The notes beneath the pieces were generated by a model. That model searched no databases, was not told where the DNA came from, and worked only from the letters and a program-made list of their open reading frames with translations. Of a stretch of 61,063 nt of DNA, positions 35,413 through 43,934 are shown piece after piece. Every line of letters begins with the position of its first letter. Position 1 is the stretch's first letter. The stretch lies in the NCBI GenBank assembly GCA_014859095.1, contig JACUUV010000010.1:1-61063 (forward strand), in the 5' to 3' direction. A program made the translations under genes and the position numbers. The DNA is from Clostridia bacterium. GTDB lineage: Bacteria; Bacillota; Clostridia; Peptostreptococcales; Acidaminobacteraceae.

Positions 35413-36600
35413 CTAATTTTTATTGAACACCAGTGAAAACTGCGTCCCCCTATTGCAATCACTGTCGAACTCAATTTGTCCCTTATGTTTACCTACCACA
35501 ATATCATAAGCTATACTGAGACCCAATCCCATGTTTTCGTTTTTGGGTTTGGTTGTAAAAAAAGGATCGAACACATTTTCAATATACTCGTCAGGTATGC
35601 CTATTCCATTGTCTTTGATATGGCAAATTACCGCATCCTCGGTCTCGATTGTACGAATGACAATTTTACTTTCATTGACATCCTTCACAGCTTGGATGGC
35701 GTTGATAAGGACATTCATAAGAGCTTGTTTGATCTCACCTTTATTACATTGAATTCTACTGTGGTCATTATATTGCTTTTCCACTGAATGAATCAGTTTG
35801 ATTTCGCTATTGATCATCAGCAGGACTTCCTCTATCATTTCACTGAGTTTGGCTGATGACTGAGCATCTTTTTTGGAATTTCTTGAGAAATTTCCAAGAG
35901 TAGCGATCAACTTTTTGATTTTTAAAATCTCATCACTCGTATCATCAAAACCTTCTATCAAATTATTCTTGATATTCATGACTGTCATCGGTGAGATGTG
36001 TTCATCCAAATCGTTGATTCTGCTCAATGACCTGTTCAGTTCTTTTTCAAGTTTGACCAAAGGCATCTCAATTTCATGCACCAACCCCTCAAGCAATTCT
36101 CCTATGGCGGTCATCTTCTCTTTCTCAATCAAGTAACTTTGGGCTTCTTTCAACATTTTATTTACTCTGATCAGTTCAACATTCTGTTTCTCTAGAAGTT
36201 CCAGCGCTCTAATCAGTTTTCTTTCGCTTTCAACTTCTTTAAGAACGGACTTCACCCTGGCAGCAAACTCAATTTTATTGAATGGTTTTTGTATGTAATC
36301 TGTCGCACCGAATTCAAAGCATTCCTTGAGGACAAGCAGATCATCCACTGTGGTGAGCATGATCACTTCTGTTCGATCCAGCCATTTTTCATGTTTCATT
36401 ATTTTAAGCACATCCACTCCTGTTAGACCGGGCATAACAATGTCCAGCAAAACGAGGTCAATTTTCTCGTTTTGCATGATTTCAAGTGCTTCCTCCCCAC
36501 TCAAACATGACTTTATTTCTTCCACTACACGATATTCCATCAAGCAGTCTTCGGCAATTTTGATATTCATTTTACTGTCATCGACTATCAACACTTTCAT
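35413..36600 (-). CDS. Soluble receiver-histidine kinase hybrid
   Basis: A 395-residue cytoplasmic protein with the receiver domain first (Asp53 in LVLLDIVMPG; Lys in DYIQKPFN) and then a coiled coil (about 118-160). The phosphoacceptor is His175 in GLVHEIEMPL. An N-box (ALMNVLINAIQAV) and a MGLGLSIAYDIV G-box complete the ATP-binding part. It lacks sensors and membrane helices, so its input probably arrives by phosphotransfer to Asp53. AAGGAGG lies seven bases before the ATG at 36600; an ATG six bases earlier is too close to that site. No partner gene is adjacent. It lies downstream of asnS after a terminator. Confidence 0.92.
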   Translation of the reverse strand: MKVLIVDDSKMNIKIAEDCLMEYRVVEEIKSCLSGEEALEIMQNEKIDLVLLDIVMPGLTGVDVLKIMKHEKWLDRTEVIMLTTVDDLLVLKECFEFGATDYIQKPFNKIEFAARVKSVLKEVESERKLIRALELLEKQNVELIRVNKMLKEAQSYLIEKEKMTAIGELLEGLVHEIEMPLVKLEKELNRSLSRINDLDEHISPMTVMNIKNNLIEGFDDTSDEILKIKKLIATLGNFSRNSKKDAQSSAKLSEMIEEVLLMINSEIKLIHSVEKQYNDHSRIQCNKGEIKQALMNVLINAIQAVKDVNESKIVIRTIETEDAVICHIKDNGIGIPDEYIENVFDPFFTTKPKNENMGLGLSIAYDIVVGKHKGQIEFDSDCNRGTQFSLVFNKN

Positions 36601-36649
36601 GAGCATGCCTCCTTTTGAAAGATTTTACCCGTTTAGATTCTTCGGAAAC

Positions 36650-36681
36650 AAAAAAAGCATATCAAATAATATTTGATATGC
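36650..36681 (-). terminator. Terminator after asnS
   Basis: Minus strand GCATATCAAATA pairs with its inverted copy across a short loop, followed by seven T. Confidence 0.85.
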
Positions 36682-36689
36682 CTTGAGTA

Positions 36690-38081
36690 TTAAAATTCTG
36701 CATTTTTAACTGTTCTTGGAAATGGCACAACATCCCTGATATTACCCATACCAGTCAGGTACATAATCATACGTTCAAAACCAAGTCCGTATCCGGCATG
36801 ACGTGTCCCACCGTATTTTCTGAGCTCGAGGTACCACCAATAATCCTGCTCTTCAAGTCCCATTTCATGAATACGATTGAGTAACAAATCGTGTCTTTCC
36901 TCTCTTTGGGATCCACCGATCAATTCTCCAACCCCTGGAACCAACAAATCCATGGCAGCAACTGTTTTTTGATCGTCATTCATACGCATATAGAATGACT
37001 TGATTTCTTTTGGATAATTGATGACAAATACTGGTTTGTTGTATATGACTTCCGTAAGGTATCTTTCATGTTCTGTTTGTAGGTCAGCTCCCCAAAATAC
37101 TGGATATTCAAACTCATGACCTGAACTTTTAAGTGCTTCAACTGCTTCCGTATAGGTCACCTTGATAAAATCGGAATTGATGACGTGATTCAAACGTTCC
37201 AGCAGGCCTTTATCGATACGCTCGTTGAAAAATTCCATTTCTGTCGGACACTCTTTCAAAACATAATCGATGATATATTTGACCATATCTTCGGCCAATT
37301 GCATATTGTCGGACAAATCGGCAAAAGCAATTTCAGGCTCTATCATCCAAAATTCAGCCGCGTGTCTTTTGGTATTGGAGTTTTCAGCTCTGAATGTAGG
37401 ACCAAAAGTATAGACATCTCTAAAAGCCAAAGCAAATGTCTCAGCTTCGAGTTGCCCGCTGACAGTGAGGTTTGTCTCTTTTCCGAAAAAATCCTCAGAT
37501 GTATCCACTTTCCCATCATTGGATTTAGGAATATCTTCAAGATCAAGGGTCGTTACCCTGAACATTTCTCCTGCGCCTTCAGCGTCGCTTCCTGTTATGA
37601 TTGGCGTGTGGACGTATACAAATCCTCTGTCCTGAAAAAATCTATGCACGGCATATGCCGCAACAGATCTCACTCTAAATACCGCTGAAAATGTATTGCT
37701 TCTCGGTCTTAAATGTGCGATGGTTCTAAGATATTCCATTGTATGTCTTTTCTTTTGCAGGGGATAATCCGGTGTGGAGTATCCTTCTACTTCAATCTCA
37801 ATCGCCAATATTTCAAAAGGTTGCTTTGCGTCAGGAGTCAAAATCATTCTACCCTTGATTATGATGGCCGATGCTATTGACAATTTTGATATTTCTTCAA
37901 AATTCTTCAAATGTTCATCATATACAATTTGAACATTTTTGAAATAGGTCCCGTCATTCAACTCGACAAATCCAAATGTTTTCGAAGCTCTGCTTGTTCT
38001 GATCCAACCTGAAATTTGAATATCTTGATTCTCAAAAGCAGATGGGTTTTGGTACAACTCTTTAATGCGAATGTTTTCCAT
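36690..38081 (-). CDS. asnS: Asparaginyl-tRNA synthetase
   Basis: Class II synthetase that charges tRNA-Asn. The 463 residues begin with an OB-fold anticodon-binding domain (about 1-110; [21 protein letters not shown]), followed by the catalytic core. Motif 2 is in [20 protein letters not shown], and motif 3 is [20 protein letters not shown] at the end. These motifs and the length match AsnRS and not AspRS. No T-box leader is visible in the 146-base upstream gap. The gene is divergent from the diguanylate cyclase gene. Confidence 0.97.
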   Translation of the reverse strand: MENIRIKELYQNPSAFENQDIQISGWIRTSRASKTFGFVELNDGTYFKNVQIVYDEHLKNFEEISKLSIASAIIIKGRMILTPDAKQPFEILAIEIEVEGYSTPDYPLQKKRHTMEYLRTIAHLRPRSNTFSAVFRVRSVAAYAVHRFFQDRGFVYVHTPIITGSDAEGAGEMFRVTTLDLEDIPKSNDGKVDTSEDFFGKETNLTVSGQLEAETFALAFRDVYTFGPTFRAENSNTKRHAAEFWMIEPEIAFADLSDNMQLAEDMVKYIIDYVLKECPTEMEFFNERIDKGLLERLNHVINSDFIKVTYTEAVEALKSSGHEFEYPVFWGADLQTEHERYLTEVIYNKPVFVINYPKEIKSFYMRMNDDQKTVAAMDLLVPGVGELIGGSQREERHDLLLNRIHEMGLEEQDYWWYLELRKYGGTRHAGYGLGFERMIMYLTGMGNIRDVVPFPRTVKNAEF

Positions 38082-38168
38082 ACTTTGCCTCCAATCTATA
38101 TCAATATTGATTGATTTTAAATTCTATTAAATTATAACTTAAGCGTTCTGTTTAGTCAAAATAATCCA

Positions 38169-38197
38169 TTGATATTTGTGTTTTTTTCTTATACTAT
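38169..38197 (+). promoter_or_regulatory. Promoter of the membrane diguanylate cyclase gene
   Basis: TTGATA (38169-38174), 17-base spacer, TACTAT (38192-38197), 30 bases before the ATG. Confidence 0.6.
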
Positions 38198-38227
38198 GTT
38201 GTATATGGAAACAAACAGGAGGAAAAA

Positions 38228-39406
38228 ATGGATCAGATCAACAGTATTTACATCAGTTCATCACTTTTCTTAGTCAGTTTCATCATGCATTTGATAGGAT
38301 TCAAACCCAACAACACCAGAAAAATCACACGGATATTTGATTTCATACCTTTTGTGGTCGTATTGGCAACTTCAAGACTATCAATTCCTGTGACTGAATT
38401 CACAGTTTTTAAATACGCATTGATGGCACTATATCTCATGCAATTGGTTGGTCATTATCTTCTGAGGAAACAACCGGATTCAGTATTGCTGTCACTTGGT
38501 ATGATTTATTCTGTGTTTATATTCATTGCCCTGATCAACCAATTCCTATTGCCGGCAATAATGGTCAATTGGATATTGATTTTACTCATTGCTCTGGTCT
38601 CATTCGGGGTTTTGGTCCTTTATCGTCAAATTCCTGACAAGACACACAAGGACTTTATTGAAATACAGTTTTTTGTTTTTTTGGGAATACTGTTGCTCAG
38701 TATCAGCAACAATTATTATTACATGACCATCGGAACTTTTTTGATCATCATTTATCAGGTCGCAGACATTTCATTGACTTCGCACATTTTTACAAAAGAA
38801 ATGAATCATAGAGAAAATCGACTACATGATTTGGAAAACAGGTTTGAGCGTGTAGTGGAATATGAGAGTAAAAAAAGGACTTCACAAATGGTGGACCATG
38901 TCGAAAATATACGTGAGAAATCATCTCGAGATCCACTGACGAAAGCACTCAATAGGGGTAGCATAACAAATACCATTACTGCTATGATCAACGATTCAGA
39001 CATCAAAATATTTTCAGTCGCTTTTTTCGATATTGATTTCTTTAAAAACATCAACGATTCAAAAGGACATATTGTCGGCGACGAATGTCTTAGACAACTT
39101 GCAACAGCCTTCTTATCGCAGAACAGAAAAACCGATGCGCTTGGAAGATATGGTGGTGATGAATTCCTACTGGTACTTCCAAACGTCAACGCCCCCATGG
39201 CTTATGAAATCTGCGACCGGATCCGGGTTGGCATCATGAAAAAGTCATCGCCTTCATTTACAATTTCCATGGGAATCGCGACATACCCATTCGATGGAAA
39301 AAATGTCACAACACTTCTTGAAGTTGCTGACAAAGGTCTTTATGACGCTAAAAATACAGGACGTAACAAAGTATCCTATAAAGGTAATGTTCCCATATTG
39401 AAATAA
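38228..39406 (+). CDS. Membrane-bound diguanylate cyclase
   Basis: Makes cyclic di-GMP from two GTP. The 392 residues start with about six transmembrane helices (about 5-190) of unknown sensing role. A coiled linker (about 195-230) and a GGDEF domain (about 235-385) follow. The active-site GGDEF near residue 307 is intact, and the RKTD five residues before it is an RxxD inhibitory site, so product feedback is likely. AGGAGG precedes the ATG. It is monocistronic and ends four bases before the convergent lipoprotein gene, with no terminator seen between them. Confidence 0.94.
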   Translation: MDQINSIYISSSLFLVSFIMHLIGFKPNNTRKITRIFDFIPFVVVLATSRLSIPVTEFTVFKYALMALYLMQLVGHYLLRKQPDSVLLSLGMIYSVFIFIALINQFLLPAIMVNWILILLIALVSFGVLVLYRQIPDKTHKDFIEIQFFVFLGILLLSISNNYYYMTIGTFLIIIYQVADISLTSHIFTKEMNHRENRLHDLENRFERVVEYESKKRTSQMVDHVENIREKSSRDPLTKALNRGSITNTITAMINDSDIKIFSVAFFDIDFFKNINDSKGHIVGDECLRQLATAFLSQNRKTDALGRYGGDEFLLVLPNVNAPMAYEICDRIRVGIMKKSSPSFTISMGIATYPFDGKNVTTLLEVADKGLYDAKNTGRNKVSYKGNVPILK

Positions 39407-39410
39407 CATT

Positions 39411-40421
39411 TTATGGATTTGACAAATAGAAATCTGATATAAAAAGCCCTTCATCCATTTTAATCACTTCATAGCAAATAGCGTTGTAATAGATTTCATC
39501 ATTATTGACCATAAATTTTTCAAGCACATAAACCAGAGTCATGTCATCAACAACTTCCAGTTTATAAGGCTTGAAGCCAAGGTAATCATTCAACTGGATG
39601 GGTTCATCCTTGATGGCAACTATCTTAAGAAATGCGTTTGAATCCATATCGATCAATTCCATCAGGGATTGGTCGATATTTTTTATATAGTTCACCCAAC
39701 GTTTATTGAACTCATCGACAATCTCGTATATTTCGAAATCAATTTCAATGGCTTCCAAAGTATTGTATTTATACTCCTGATCATTTTCATTGGTTATGGC
39801 AGACTCGGCCGGAATATGATAATAACCGGTGTAAGTCAAGGCATCTTTGTAGGTGACCTGCTTTACAAAAGATATGGTCCCACGATTTTTAGCCATTATT
39901 CTTTTTTCATGATTTCCCGCTTTTGTCGTATATTCGATTTCAATCGTCTCAGCTTCTTCATCGATCACAACAATCCTCGCGGTAACAGTATGTTTTTGCC
40001 CTTTTTTATCGAGTGAATCGAATACCCAGATGGCATCTTCTTGAATAGGATTTTTGAGCAGTATCAAACGGTTGAACTCCGATTCATTGAGCATTTGACC
40101 TGAAATTGTTTGCACCATCTTCTCGCTGTCAACCCAAAGTTCAACCTGGAATCCATGATCACGCTTTCCGATATTCCTTGAAATGTCTTTGACTTCTCCT
40201 GAAATGGAAAGTATGACTCGATCAGATTGATCTTCTACATTGAGATTTTTATAATAATGATAATATCCTCTTTCACCCATAAATTCAAATTCCTCTGCCG
40301 GAAAATAGACGCTCAAAGCCTGATCGGGCGGATAGCCCTCTTTTATTGAAAACTCATCCTTTGAACAACCGGACAATACAAAGGCCAAAAGAACCAGAAT
40401 TCCAAATATCGATTTGTTCAT
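39411..40421 (-). CDS. Uncharacterised lipoprotein
   Basis: Secreted, lipid-anchored protein of 336 residues. A type II signal peptide ends in LSGC (Cys19), so the mature protein should sit on the outer face of the membrane. The remainder has no motif I recognise: it is rich in charged and aromatic residues and beta-strand-like segments, for example YYHYYKNLNVEDQSDRVIL and HTVTARIVVIDEEAETIEIE. It follows the glutaminase gene after 24 bases on the same strand, so co-expression is likely. No function is proposed. Confidence 0.85.
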   Translation of the reverse strand: MNKSIFGILVLLAFVLSGCSKDEFSIKEGYPPDQALSVYFPAEEFEFMGERGYYHYYKNLNVEDQSDRVILSISGEVKDISRNIGKRDHGFQVELWVDSEKMVQTISGQMLNESEFNRLILLKNPIQEDAIWVFDSLDKKGQKHTVTARIVVIDEEAETIEIEYTTKAGNHEKRIMAKNRGTISFVKQVTYKDALTYTGYYHIPAESAITNENDQEYKYNTLEAIEIDFEIYEIVDEFNKRWVNYIKNIDQSLMELIDMDSNAFLKIVAIKDEPIQLNDYLGFKPYKLEVVDDMTLVYVLEKFMVNNDEIYYNAICYEVIKMDEGLFISDFYLSNP

Positions 40422-40445
40422 GGTATGATCATCACCTCAATCTTA

Positions 40446-41363
40446 TCAATATATGCTCAATGACAATTCCTCAGACAATTGCTCAAGCAATCGAAGCCCT
40501 GCAAAACTATTGCCTTTTTGATCAAGTGCAGGACCAAAAACACCAATACCCATACGATTGAGTGCAGTTCCCAAGATACCACCACCTACACCACTTTTGG
40601 CGGGTACACCAACATTGATTGCGAACTCACCTGAACCATCATACATTCCACATGTGGCCATATAGGATTTTACAATGTGGCAATACCTCAGGGGAAATAC
40701 TTGCTCTCCAGTCAAAAAATCTTTACCATTTCGCGCCAACAGTGCCCCTATATAGGCCAGTTCCTTTGAAGTGATCTCGATGGAACATTGTTTGAAATAG
40801 ACTTCCAATATCTCGTCCACGTTGCCGCCCAAATTACCGAAATCCTTTAGAAAATATGCCATGGACCGGTTTCTATCACCCGTTTTGAGCTCAGATTGAA
40901 AAACTGCTTCATTGATCTGTATGTCATTGTTATGGGTTATTTTTCTAATGAAATCTAAAATCCGTCCCGCCTTTTCTGCCGGATTGGCCCCATGGATCAG
41001 ACCCGATACCGAAATCGCCCCCGCATTGATCATCGGATTGAGAGGTTTGTGTTCATTGAAAGTCTCCAGTCGCACGATTGAGTTAAAAGGATCACCGGTT
41101 GGTTCTTTTCCTACCTTTTCAAAAACAATATCCTCACCATTGTCAAGAAGTGCCAACATAAGAACGATCGGTTTCGATATGCTTTGTAAAGTAAAACGAT
41201 GAGCAAAATCACCAGCCTGGTAAAGGTTGCCTTCTACGTCGTAGATCGATACACCAAGAAGATCCTTTTTTGTCTTTCCGAGCTCAGGTATATAATTGGC
41301 CACTTTTCCATGTTCACAATAAAGCCTGTTTTTTTCAACTAATACTTTCAACAAATTTTGCAT
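40446..41363 (-). CDS. glsA: Glutaminase
   Basis: Hydrolyses glutamine to glutamate and ammonia. The 305 residues match bacterial GlsA: GKVANYIPELGK near the start, the catalytic Ser-x-x-Lys in FTLQSISKP near residue 60, GKEPTGDPFNS near 85, NPMINAGAI near 108 and the C-terminal KSGVGGGILG loop. GAGGTG lies four bases before the ATG. It opposes the glutamine synthetase at 25 kb metabolically; the two genes are distant. A lipoprotein gene follows closely. Confidence 0.96.
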   Translation of the reverse strand: MQNLLKVLVEKNRLYCEHGKVANYIPELGKTKKDLLGVSIYDVEGNLYQAGDFAHRFTLQSISKPIVLMLALLDNGEDIVFEKVGKEPTGDPFNSIVRLETFNEHKPLNPMINAGAISVSGLIHGANPAEKAGRILDFIRKITHNNDIQINEAVFQSELKTGDRNRSMAYFLKDFGNLGGNVDEILEVYFKQCSIEITSKELAYIGALLARNGKDFLTGEQVFPLRYCHIVKSYMATCGMYDGSGEFAINVGVPAKSGVGGGILGTALNRMGIGVFGPALDQKGNSFAGLRLLEQLSEELSLSIY

Positions 41364-41453
41364 GATTCACCTCACCATATAGTCTTCATTTTCCATTATA
41401 ACAACTCCCGCTAAAAATTCTACTCTTTCTTTCTTACGTGGGATAAAAATCGA

Positions 41454-41482
41454 TTTACAAAAGCTTTCAAGTTTGGTAGTAT
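41454..41482 (+). promoter_or_regulatory. Promoter of greA
   Basis: TTTACA (41454-41459), 17-base spacer, TAGTAT (41477-41482), about 41 bases before the ATG. Confidence 0.5.
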
Positions 41483-41523
41483 AGTATATGTTATATGCAA
41501 ATTCAAAAAGAGGAGTTGTCGAT

Positions 41524-41985
41524 ATGAAGAAAACATTGTTAACCCCATCGGCATTAGAAAAATTGCAACATGAATATGATGAGCTGATAGAAAAGAGACA
41601 TCAAATCTCAGACGAAATCAAACGTGCTCGAGGATTTGGGGACTTATCAGAAAATGCTGAATATCATGCTGCTAGGGAGGCACAGTCTCATAATGAAACT
41701 GAAATCCTCAAGTTGAAAAGCATTTTAGAATCATATGAGTTGGTAAATGAAACCGGTGATAAAAATACAATCAACATCAATTCAAGAATTAAGATTCTTG
41801 ATATTGAATCCAAAGATGAAGAAATCATGCAAATTGTCACAAGCGTTGAATCTGATCCACTGAACAACAAAATTTCAAACGAATCCCCTATGGGTAGCGC
41901 ACTGATGGGCAAAAAAAAGGGTGATAAGGTAGATGTCATCTCACCAAATGGCACCATTAAATTGAAAGTAATTGAATTATTATAA
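41524..41985 (+). CDS. greA: Transcription elongation factor GreA
   Basis: Rescues backtracked RNA polymerase by promoting cleavage of the transcript end. The 153-residue protein has the N-terminal coiled coil with the conserved ARGFGDLSENAEYHAA tip and a C-terminal FKBP-like domain ending SPNGTIKLKVIEL. The ATG at 41524 is preceded by GAGGAG; the frame is open upstream to 41488 but without a ribosome site. It is monocistronic with its own promoter and terminator. Confidence 0.95.
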   Translation: MKKTLLTPSALEKLQHEYDELIEKRHQISDEIKRARGFGDLSENAEYHAAREAQSHNETEILKLKSILESYELVNETGDKNTININSRIKILDIESKDEEIMQIVTSVESDPLNNKISNESPMGSALMGKKKGDKVDVISPNGTIKLKVIELL

Positions 41986-41990
41986 TCAAA

Positions 41991-42018
41991 AACCAAGCCG
42001 GTTGGCTTGGTTTTTTTT
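41991..42018 (+). terminator. Terminator after greA, probably bidirectional
   Basis: AACCAAGCC pairs with GGCTTGGTT around a four-base loop, followed by eight T on the plus strand and five T on the minus strand, where the MFS gene ends. Confidence 0.88.
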
Positions 42019-42026
42019 ATAATAAA

Positions 42027-43271
42027 TTATGCAATTGCTTTTTTCTTTTTCCCAAAGACCTTATATAAGATATAAGTCCCTATCAAATAACAAAGGATTG
42101 TAAAGTAATATGGCGTATTATAGCTGTATTTGAACATTAAATAGCCACCTGCATAGATTCCGACTGATCGAAATAGATTGTTGATCAGCGAGATCATGCT
42201 GCTCATGAATGTTCTCGTATCATCCTCTGTGATTTCCATAGCCATGCTGCCTAGTATCGGATTTGCCATGTTCATGAGTGATGACCTGAAAAAGAAAGAA
42301 AAAGTTATAATGTATATTCCCTGAGGAAAAGATATGGATATCAGAAACGGAATGGATAAAAGCTGACAAGCAATTACAGTATTCACCGATCCCATTCGCT
42401 TTGCGAGTGGAGGAACAATCAGTCCCCCTAAAACTGTCCCTACCTGGCTGATGGCCATGATATTTCCGACAACACCGTCAGAAGCCTCAAGAGTATATTT
42501 GAGATACATACTGAAGAATGGTACGATCAGACCCGCACCAAGTCCCACCAATCCCACCTGTGTCAGATATTTGAGCGTATCCCCTTTCAGCAGACGTCTG
42601 TAACCCGACAAAACTTTGCCCAGAGCTTTTACCACAGAGTCGTTTCGATTTGAAGTGGTCATTTGTGAACCATTGAATTTGAACGCAATAATTATGGCAA
42701 TCGCAACCAAAACTGTTGATCCATTAAGCACCATCAGTTTTCCTGTACCCGCACCATACTTGCCTGATAGGAATTCCGATAAATGCCCCAGTACCATGCT
42801 TCCAAAGACAAATGCCAAGTTCTGGAAAACAAACGCCAAACTGAATGCTGTCACACGGTGTTCATCGGGTGTGTTTTCATAAATGATAGGTGCTTGAAGC
42901 ACCATAACTGTTGCATGACCAACACCAAATATGATAGCGAACAACTCCATGGCAAAGTTCAGATGGACATTCAAAATCATAAAACTGCTGAACATCATGA
43001 CAACCAATCCGAGAATCAATGTTTTTTTCTTGTTGAGCCTATCGGAAATAACTGCAACCGGTACAGCACCAATTGCTATACCAACGGTTTTCAAGGATAA
43101 AATTCTACCTACGAACTCTTCATTATATCCAATCTCCTTCATATATATACCAAACAAGATATTGTATGCGGAAGAAATAATCGTAGCAAACAAAATGATC
43201 CCCAAATACAGAAACATATTAGAAGAAATGTCTTTAAAAAAAGTTTTATAATCGTTTATTATCGCTCTCAT
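42027..43271 (-). CDS. MFS transporter
   Basis: Twelve-helix major facilitator of 414 residues. The signature between helices 2 and 3 is VISDRLNKKKTLILGL; a long central loop lies around residue 200. The substrate cannot be read; drug or metabolite efflux is typical for this group. The ATG at 43271 is chosen because a TATAAT box overlaps the next upstream ATG (43289), so that one would not be in the mRNA. The leader would be very short. Two palindromes lie immediately upstream, which suggests tight control by a repressor not encoded here. Confidence 0.88.
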   Translation of the reverse strand: MRAIINDYKTFFKDISSNMFLYLGIILFATIISSAYNILFGIYMKEIGYNEEFVGRILSLKTVGIAIGAVPVAVISDRLNKKKTLILGLVVMMFSSFMILNVHLNFAMELFAIIFGVGHATVMVLQAPIIYENTPDEHRVTAFSLAFVFQNLAFVFGSMVLGHLSEFLSGKYGAGTGKLMVLNGSTVLVAIAIIIAFKFNGSQMTTSNRNDSVVKALGKVLSGYRRLLKGDTLKYLTQVGLVGLGAGLIVPFFSMYLKYTLEASDGVVGNIMAISQVGTVLGGLIVPPLAKRMGSVNTVIACQLLSIPFLISISFPQGIYIITFSFFFRSSLMNMANPILGSMAMEITEDDTRTFMSSMISLINNLFRSVGIYAGGYLMFKYSYNTPYYFTILCYLIGTYILYKVFGKKKKAIA

Positions 43272-43287
43272 ATCATCACCAAGACCC

Positions 43288-43293
43288 ATTATA
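43288..43293 (-). promoter_or_regulatory. -10 box of the MFS gene
   Basis: Minus strand TATAAT. The -35 position falls inside the first palindrome and has no good consensus. Confidence 0.45.
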
Positions 43294-43297
43294 ACAT

Positions 43298-43340
43298 ATA
43301 TTTCGAAATTCGAAATATACTTTTGCGAAATTCGAAATAT
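43298..43340. promoter_or_regulatory. Twin palindromic operators between the MFS and fRMsr genes
   Basis: The first copy (43298-43318) is a perfect 10+1+10 inverted repeat, ATATTTCGAA-A-TTCGAAATAT. The second (43320-43340) has the same right half and a degenerate left half. Their centres are 22 bases apart, two helix turns, so dimers would bind on one face. They cover the MFS -35 region and lie 15 bases before the fRMsr -35. Confidence 0.65.
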
Positions 43341-43354
43341 TATTTTTTTAGACA

Positions 43355-43383
43355 TTGCTGGACAGAATATTTTGAGCTATACT
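43355..43383 (+). promoter_or_regulatory. Promoter of the fRMsr gene
   Basis: TTGCTG (43355-43360), 17-base spacer, TATACT (43378-43383), 24 bases before the ATG. Confidence 0.55.
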
Positions 43384-43406
43384 GTTTATGAAAAAGGAGG
43401 TTAATC

Positions 43407-43898
43407 ATGGCATGTATGTATCCCTCACCGAGTAAGGCACCAGAGATTCTTTACCCTTACATTATGGATGAGATGAAAAAACTATTAAGTGAAGAATGCA
43501 ATTGGATTGCTAATGCTGCCAACGCCGCAGCTACTCTAGGCTTTCTGCTGCACGATTTAAACTGGGCTGGCTTTTACCTTTACAATGGAGAAGAACTTGT
43601 TCTAGGCCCTTTTTGGGGCAAGCCGGCTGTTACGCGAATACCTATGGGAAAAGGGGTCTGTGGAACCAGCGCGGAAAGTAGAACCACCATCGTAGTTCCA
43701 GATGTTCACCAATATCCAGGTCATATAGCGTGTGATCTTTTTTCCAACAGTGAAATTGTAATTCCACTCGTGAAAGATGACAGATTGATTGGTGTACTCG
43801 ATATTGACAGTCCTGAAATCGATCGTTTCACAGCTGTTGATGCCACACATTTGGAAAGAATTGCTAAACTCATAATGGAATATGTTGATTTCAATTAA
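43407..43898 (+). CDS. Free methionine-(R)-sulfoxide reductase (GAF-domain fRMsr)
   Basis: Reduces free methionine-R-sulfoxide; cytoplasmic. The single GAF domain of 163 residues carries the fRMsr motifs NWAGFYLY, GKGVCGTSA (Cys85), HQYPGHIACD (Cys109) and SEIVIPLVKDDRLIGVLDIDS. Cys85 and Cys109 are 24 residues apart, as are two of the three cysteines of the E. coli enzyme. The third position, ten residues before Cys85, is Val (PAVTRIP). AAGGAGG precedes the ATG. It diverges from the MFS gene across the twin palindromes, so both may answer to the same regulator, perhaps under oxidative stress. Confidence 0.9.
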   Translation: MACMYPSPSKAPEILYPYIMDEMKKLLSEECNWIANAANAAATLGFLLHDLNWAGFYLYNGEELVLGPFWGKPAVTRIPMGKGVCGTSAESRTTIVVPDVHQYPGHIACDLFSNSEIVIPLVKDDRLIGVLDIDSPEIDRFTAVDATHLERIAKLIMEYVDFN

Positions 43899-43928
43899 AA
43901 AAAAGCCAAGATTGCATGCAATCTTGGC
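43897..43928 (-). terminator. Terminator after the prenyl synthase gene
   Basis: Stem GCCAAGATTG with CAATCTTGGC and a CATG loop, followed by eight T on the minus strand. On the plus strand it starts just after the fRMsr stop but has only a weak T tail. Confidence 0.85.
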
Positions 43929-43934
43929 CTTCTA

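Noticed and set aside
37185-37688. 167-codon open frame on the plus strand
   Set aside because: Antisense to asnS, with composition expected from the shadow of a coding strand.
38082-38227. T-box leader for asnS
   Set aside because: The gap is short and shows no T-box core or specifier-loop structure. The same is true before proS, which follows cbiA by ten bases.
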